Assembly: GCA_003241895.1 (NCBI GenBank)
Contig: QBLY01000007.1
Coordinates: 66,559-130,558, forward strand
Reading direction: 5' to 3'
Source of the DNA: Lysobacteraceae bacterium
GTDB lineage: Bacteria; Pseudomonadota; Gammaproteobacteria; Xanthomonadales; Xanthomonadaceae
Length of the DNA: 64,000 bases
Below the pieces are notes generated by a model, which made no database searches, was not told where the DNA came from, and saw nothing but the letters and a program-made list of their open reading frames with translations. Below are positions 59,762-64,000 of this stretch, in pieces. The position numbers were made by a program, and so were the translations under genes. The first letter of the stretch is position 1; every line of letters starts with the position of its first letter.

Positions 59762-62700
59762 TCAGGCGGCGGCGGTGGCCTTGGCCGGCGCGCGCCACGC
59801 GGCCAGGAGCTCGGACTCGTGGGCCTTGGCCTTGGCGAAGTGCGCTTCCTTGACGTGGCCGTAGCCGCGGATGTGTTCGGGCACCGCGGCGATCTGCGTC
59901 GCCAAATCGACGTTGTCGTCGTCCAGCGTGCCCAGCAGCTCTTCCACCGTGCGCGCGTAGTCCACGATCAGCTGGCGCTCCATGCGGCGTTCCCCGGTTT
60001 TGCCGAACACGTCGAACGCACCGCCGCGCAGGAACTTCAGGCGCTTGATCAGCTTGAACGCGGTGAAGATCCACGGCCCGAACTCCTGCTTCACCAGGTG
60101 GCCGTTGGCGTCGCGCTTGGACAGCATCGGCGGCGCCAGGTTGAAGTGGATCTTGTAGTCGCCGTCGAACTGCTTCGCGATGCGCTGCATGAACTCGCCC
60201 GAGGTGTACAGGCGCGCCACTTCGTACTCGTCCTTGTAGGCCATGAGCTTGAAGTAGTAGCGGGCCACCGCTTCGGTGAGCGCGGTGGAGCCTGACGCCT
60301 TGCGCGCTTCGGCCTGGCGCACCTTGTCCACCAGGGCGACGTAGCGGCCAGCGTAGGCGCGGTCCTGGTAGTCGGTGAGGAATTTCACGCGACGCTCGAT
60401 GGTTTCGTCCAGCGTGGTGGACAGCACTTCGTCGTCCAGCGTCGCGGCTTGCGCTTCCATCGGCGTCTCGGCCAGGCCGGCGGCTTCCAGCACGGCCTGC
60501 GGGTCGATGGCGGCCAGGCGGCCCCAAGCGAACGCGGTCTTGTTCATTTCCACCGCGGCGCCGTTGAGTTCGATCGCGCGCACCAGGGCGTCGAAGCTGA
60601 TCGGCACCAGGCCGCGCTGCCAGGCCACGCCCAGCATGAACAGGTTGGTGGCGATGGCGTCGCCCATCAGTGCGGTGGCGATCTCGGTGGCGGCGATCTG
60701 CAGCGGCTCGCGGCCGCCCATGGCGGTGCGGATGGCGTCGACGATGCCTTCGGCCGGGAACTGCATGTCCGGCATGCGGGTGAACGGGCCCGGCATGGCC
60801 TGGTAGTCGTTGATCACCACTTCGGTACGGTCGGCGCGGATCTTCGACAGCGCCCAGTAGTCGTTCACCACCACCATGTCGCAGCCCAGCACCAGGTCGG
60901 CCTCACCGGCGGCGATGCGCACCGCGTTGATGTCGGCCGGCGTGCGGGCGATGCGCACGTGGGTGGTGACGGCGCCGCCCTTCTGGGCCAGGCCGGTCTG
61001 GTCGAGCACGCTGGCGCCCTTGTTTTCCAGGTGTGCGGCCATGCCCAGCAGCGCCCCGATGGTCACCACGCCGGTGCCGCCAACGCCGGTGATCAGGATG
61101 TTCCAGGGCTGGTCGAGGTTGCCCACGATCACCGGCGCCGGCAGGTTGGCCAGGCGCTCGGCGTTGTCCACGCCCTTGCGCTTGCGCAGGCCCCCGCCCT
61201 TGATGGTGACGAAGCTGGGGCAGAAGCCCTTCACGCAGCTGTAGTCCTTGTTGCAGTTGCTCTGGTCGATCTCGCGCTTGCGGCCGAACTCGGTTTCCTT
61301 GGGCAGGATCGCCACGCAGTTCGACTTCACGCCGCAGTCGCCGCAGCCCTCGCAGACCAGCGAGTTGATGGCGATGCGCTTGGCCGGGTCCACGGCCTTG
61401 CCGCGCTTGCGGCGGCGGCGCTTCTCGGCCGCGCAGGTCTGGTCGAAGATGATGATGGTGGTGCCGGGAACTTCGCGCAGGCGCTTCTGCTGGCTGTCGA
61501 GCTCGTCGCGGTCGAAGAACTCCACGCCCGAGGGGAAGAGGGACTTGTCGCTCCACTTGCCGATGTCGTCGCTCAACACCACGATGGTTTTCACGCCTTC
61601 GCTGCGCACCTGGTGGGCGATGTCGGGCACGGTGAGCGTGCCATCCACCGGCTGGCCGCCGGTCATGGCCACGGCGTCGTTGTAGAGGATCTTGTAGGTG
61701 ATGTTCACCTTGGCCGCGACCGACTGGCGGATGGCCAGCGAGCCGGAGTGGAAGTAGGTGCCGTCGCCCAGGTTCTGGAACACGTGCTTTTCATCGGTGA
61801 ACGGCGCCTGGCCCGACCACGTCACGCCTTCGCCACCCATGTGGGTGAAGGTGTCGGTCTTGCGGTCCATCCACGTCACCATGTAATGGCAGCCGATGCC
61901 GCCCAGCGCGCGCGAGCCTTCGGGCACCACGGTGGACGAGTTGTGCGGGCAGCCGGCGCAGTAGTGCGGTACGCGCGGGAAGTTGGCGCGCGGCTGGGCC
62001 AGCTCGTTCTCTTTCTCGTCCATCCACTTCAGGACGCCGCGGATGTGCTCGGTGTCGTGGAACTTCTGGATGCGGCGGCCGATCACGCCGGCGATGGTGG
62101 CCGGGGTCAGCTCGTTGGTGCTGGGCAGCACCCAGTTATCGAGCTCGTCGTACTTGCCGATGATGCTGGGGCGATGCTCCCAGTTGTACATGTATTCCTT
62201 CATCTGGCGTTCGATGAAGCTGCGCTTCTCCTCGACCACGATGATGTCCTGCAGCCCGCGCGCAAACTCGCGGATGCCCAGCGGCTCCAGCGGCCAGGTC
62301 ATGCCGACCTTGTAGACGCGGATGCCGATCTCTTCGGCCATCTTGCGATCAATGCCCAGGTATTCCAGCGCCTGCAGCACGTCCAGGTAGCTCTTGCCGG
62401 TGGTGACGATGCCCAGGCGCGCCTTGGGTGAATCGAATATCACCTTGTCGATGTGGTTGGCGCGGGCAAAGGCCTGCGCGGCCTTTACCGCGAACTGGTG
62501 CAGGCGCATTTCCTGGTTCAGCGGCGGGTCCGGCCAGCGTATGTTGAGACCGCCCTGGGGCATGACGAAATCGCCCGGCAGGATGATGTCGAGCTGGTGC
62601 GGGTTGACGTTCACCGACGCCGACGATTCCACCGTCTCGGCAATCGTCTTGAAGCCGATCCAGCGCCCCGTGTAGCGGCTCATCGCCCAGCCCAGCAGGC

Positions 62701-63277
62701 CCATGTCCAGGATGTCCTGCACGCCGGCCGGGTTGAGGATGGGCATCATCGCCGACTCGAACTCACCCTCGGAGCCGTGCGGCAGCGTGGACGAGCGGCA
62801 GGCGTGGTCGTCGGCGGCCAGCGCCAGCACGCCGCCCATGCGCGACGTGCCGGCGGCGTTGCCGTGCTTGAACACGTCGCCGCAGCGGTCCACGCCCGGG
62901 CCCTTGCCGTACCACATCGAAAACACGCCGTCGTACTTCGCACCCGGGAACAGGTTGGTCTGCTGGCTGCCCCACACCATGGTCGCGCCCAGGTCTTCGT
63001 TGAGGCCCGGCGTGAACTCGATGCCCGAAGCGGCCAGGTGCTTCTTGGCCTTCCACAGCTCCAGGTCGAAGCCGCCCAGCGGCGACCCGCGGTAGCCCGA
63101 GATGAAGCCGGCCGTATTGGCCCCGGCCGCGCGGTCGCGCATCTGCTGCATCAGCGGCAGCCGCACCAGCGCCTGCACGCCGGACAGGTAGATCCGGCCC
63201 TCTTCGCGGGTGTATTTCGACTGCAGGTCGTAGTCGCGGTCGAGCGTCTGGGGGGCGGGCAGGGTTGGAACGGACAT
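59762..63277 (-). CDS. Indolepyruvate ferredoxin oxidoreductase family protein, fused subunits
   Basis: The 1171-residue protein joins an N-terminal thiamine-diphosphate oxidoreductase part (HYCAGCPHNSS near residue 440; GCHYMVTWM nearby), a small [4Fe-4S] segment CEGCGDCGVKSNC near 645, and a C-terminal gamma-type domain from about 725 (TGVGGTGVVTIGALLG). It oxidises 2-oxoacids such as indolepyruvate or branched-chain ones to acyl-CoA and ferredoxin. ATG at 63277 begins the family start; a longer frame to 63451 lacks similarity. Such single-chain forms are common in aerobic proteobacteria. Confidence 0.95.
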   Translation of the reverse strand: MSVPTLPAPQTLDRDYDLQSKYTREEGRIYLSGVQALVRLPLMQQMRDRAAGANTAGFISGYRGSPLGGFDLELWKAKKHLAASGIEFTPGLNEDLGATMVWGSQQTNLFPGAKYDGVFSMWYGKGPGVDRCGDVFKHGNAAGTSRMGGVLALAADDHACRSSTLPHGSEGEFESAMMPILNPAGVQDILDMGLLGWAMSRYTGRWIGFKTIAETVESSASVNVNPHQLDIILPGDFVMPQGGLNIRWPDPPLNQEMRLHQFAVKAAQAFARANHIDKVIFDSPKARLGIVTTGKSYLDVLQALEYLGIDRKMAEEIGIRVYKVGMTWPLEPLGIREFARGLQDIIVVEEKRSFIERQMKEYMYNWEHRPSIIGKYDELDNWVLPSTNELTPATIAGVIGRRIQKFHDTEHIRGVLKWMDEKENELAQPRANFPRVPHYCAGCPHNSSTVVPEGSRALGGIGCHYMVTWMDRKTDTFTHMGGEGVTWSGQAPFTDEKHVFQNLGDGTYFHSGSLAIRQSVAAKVNITYKILYNDAVAMTGGQPVDGTLTVPDIAHQVRSEGVKTIVVLSDDIGKWSDKSLFPSGVEFFDRDELDSQQKRLREVPGTTIIIFDQTCAAEKRRRRKRGKAVDPAKRIAINSLVCEGCGDCGVKSNCVAILPKETEFGRKREIDQSNCNKDYSCVKGFCPSFVTIKGGGLRKRKGVDNAERLANLPAPVIVGNLDQPWNILITGVGGTGVVTIGALLGMAAHLENKGASVLDQTGLAQKGGAVTTHVRIARTPADINAVRIAAGEADLVLGCDMVVVNDYWALSKIRADRTEVVINDYQAMPGPFTRMPDMQFPAEGIVDAIRTAMGGREPLQIAATEIATALMGDAIATNLFMLGVAWQRGLVPISFDALVRAIELNGAAVEMNKTAFAWGRLAAIDPQAVLEAAGLAETPMEAQAATLDDEVLSTTLDETIERRVKFLTDYQDRAYAGRYVALVDKVRQAEARKASGSTALTEAVARYYFKLMAYKDEYEVARLYTSGEFMQRIAKQFDGDYKIHFNLAPPMLSKRDANGHLVKQEFGPWIFTAFKLIKRLKFLRGGAFDVFGKTGERRMERQLIVDYARTVEELLGTLDDDNVDLATQIAAVPEHIRGYGHVKEAHFAKAKAHESELLAAWRAPAKATAAA

Positions 63278-63311
63278 GGCGGGGATTCCGAGGCTGGAGC
63301 AAAGACTCGGA

Positions 63312-63317
63312 ATTATA
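63312..63317 (-). promoter_or_regulatory. -10 box for the indolepyruvate oxidoreductase gene
   Basis: The minus strand has an exact TATAAT 35 bases before the start codon. No good -35 box stands 17 bases further, so activation or a non-standard promoter is possible. Confidence 0.4.
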
Positions 63318-63587
63318 CCTGCCCGGGCCCTGCCGGCATGAAGGCGGTGGCGAACCAAAAGAAAGCCCCAACGTGCGAAAGTAAGCCCCAAAAAAACAAG
63401 CCGGCGCGCATATCGGAACCGAAAGAAAGTGACCTGCCCCCTCTGAGCCATGGCGACGGTTTGCCGGGAACCTTCCCCGACGGGTGAAAAGAGCGGCCCC
63501 AGCGGCGCATCACCTGGGAACGTCGATCCCCGCAGCGCCTCAAGGCGGGGAATCTTGTGGCCATGTCACCGGCGGGGCAGGATGCGC
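63318..63587. other. Intergenic region with A/G-rich repeats, no gene seen
   Basis: Short repeats GAAAG and GCCCCAA lie at about 63358-63396, and CCGAAAGAAAGTGACC occurs at about 63419-63434. A GC-rich imperfect stem (GATCCCCGC and GCGGGGAATC) lies near 63522-63553 but has no T-run. I see no convincing reading frame here. Confidence 0.5.
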
Positions 63588-64000
63588 TCAGCTGTCGTCC
63601 AGGGACAGTTCCGTGAAGTCGACATCGCCCCCTTTGGGCGGCGGACCGGCCAGGCGGATATGCAGCGCCAGATCCGTCTGGGAATCCGAATTGGCCAACG
63701 CCGCCTTGTATGAAATCCGGCCGGCGGCATAGAGGTCGTAGAGCGACTGGTCGAAGGTGATCATCCCACCGGTCAACGCCGCCTCCTTCATTGCTTCCTT
63801 CAGGGACGATATTTCCCCCTTCGCGATCAGGTCCGAAACGTAGGCCGTCAGCAGCAGTATCTCCATCGCCGGCACGTACTTGTTGTCGACCGTGCGCACC
63901 AGGCGCTGCGAAATCACCGCGCGCAGGTTGAGCGACAGGTCGATCAGCAGCGCCGCCCGTGCGGTGTCGGGGAAGAAATTGATGATCCGCTCGAGCGTCT
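63588..64000 (-). CDS. pilU: PilT/PilU-type twitching motility ATPase, 5' end outside window
   Basis: The frame is open to the right edge; the visible part is the last 136 or so residues. It reads LERIINFFP, LSLNLRAVISQRL, NKYVPAMEILL, TGGMITFDQSLYDLYAAG and an acidic tail (DVDFTELSLDDS). This is the C-terminal helical end of a type IV pilus retraction ATPase. The tail and local motif favour PilU over PilT, but the nucleotide-binding part is not visible. It would power pilus retraction. Confidence 0.85.
   Translation of the reverse strand, partial: TLERIINFFPDTARAALLIDLSLNLRAVISQRLVRTVDNKYVPAMEILLLTAYVSDLIAKGEISSLKEAMKEAALTGGMITFDQSLYDLYAAGRISYKAALANSDSQTDLALHIRLAGPPPKGGDVDFTELSLDDS

Noticed and set aside
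60449..62431. Long plus-strand open frame opposite the indolepyruvate oxidoreductase gene
   Set aside because: Antisense to a strongly recognised protein; no motif seen.
63278..63451. N-terminal extension of the indolepyruvate oxidoreductase
   Set aside because: The extension runs through the TATAAT box and has no similarity to the family.
63522..63553. Terminator for the PilU-like gene
   Set aside because: The stem has a bulge, a long loop and no T-run on the minus strand.

Overview
The window is about 64 kb of very GC-rich chromosomal DNA carrying a replication origin. The order rpmH-rnpA-yidC-mnmE on the minus strand facing dnaA-dnaN-recF-gyrB on the plus strand, followed by a TPR-tonB-exbB-exbD-exbD cluster and pdxJ, matches the origin neighbourhood of Xanthomonadaceae/Lysobacteraceae (Xanthomonas, Lysobacter, Luteimonas and relatives). 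Protein features such as proline-rich TonB, many exported peptidases and abundant c-di-GMP enzymes agree with that family. I see no rRNA, tRNA, insertion sequence, prophage, CRISPR array or plasmid module; this is core chromosome with lineage-specific accessory genes.

Left part (1-9.6 kb): an M50-like membrane protease cut by the window edge, an operon of an S33-type exported hydrolase with a NatA/NatB-like ABC exporter, a lipoprotein carrying a TonB C-terminal domain, then mnmE, yidC, rnpA and rpmH transcribed away from the origin. yidD, normally between rnpA and yidC, is absent. Origin (9.6-16.2 kb): dnaA, a putative oriC between dnaA and dnaN with DnaA-box-like sites and AT-rich tracts, then dnaN, recF and gyrB.

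16-28 kb: a CPBP protease-like protein, an 'inactive transglutaminase + 7TM' protein paired with an ATP-grasp ligase, the TonB energising system (TPR lipid-free exported protein, TonB with 13 consecutive CCG codons, ExbB, two ExbD and a third separate ExbD), pdxJ, and a large beta-propeller diguanylate cyclase. 28-40 kb: fbp-2OG oxygenase-cardiolipin synthase operon, an MgtC/DUF4010 membrane protein, a NarL/DesK-type two-component pair, phenylalanine hydroxylase divergent from an Lrp-type regulator with a palindromic operator over its -10 box, and an M28 peptidase.

40-51 kb: a c-di-GMP island (an EAL protein followed by a diguanylate cyclase, and a second paralogous cyclase), a rhomboid protease, a TerC transporter preceded by a yybP-ykoY manganese riboswitch, an RlmI-like rRNA methyltransferase, an MFS transporter and folE. 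51-64 kb: an ECF sigma factor converging on and overlapping a TPR Ser/Thr kinase, lipoproteins, an ABC-2 exporter with a GntR/YtrA-like palindrome upstream, an OmpA-family lipoprotein, a fused indolepyruvate:ferredoxin oxidoreductase, and the 3' part of a PilT/PilU-type motor ATPase cut by the right edge.

The strongest non-coding finding is the manganese riboswitch. The most open biological questions are the UUP1/ATP-grasp pair, the lipoprotein with a TonB domain, and the third ExbD. I did not find a clearly new defence or mobile system.
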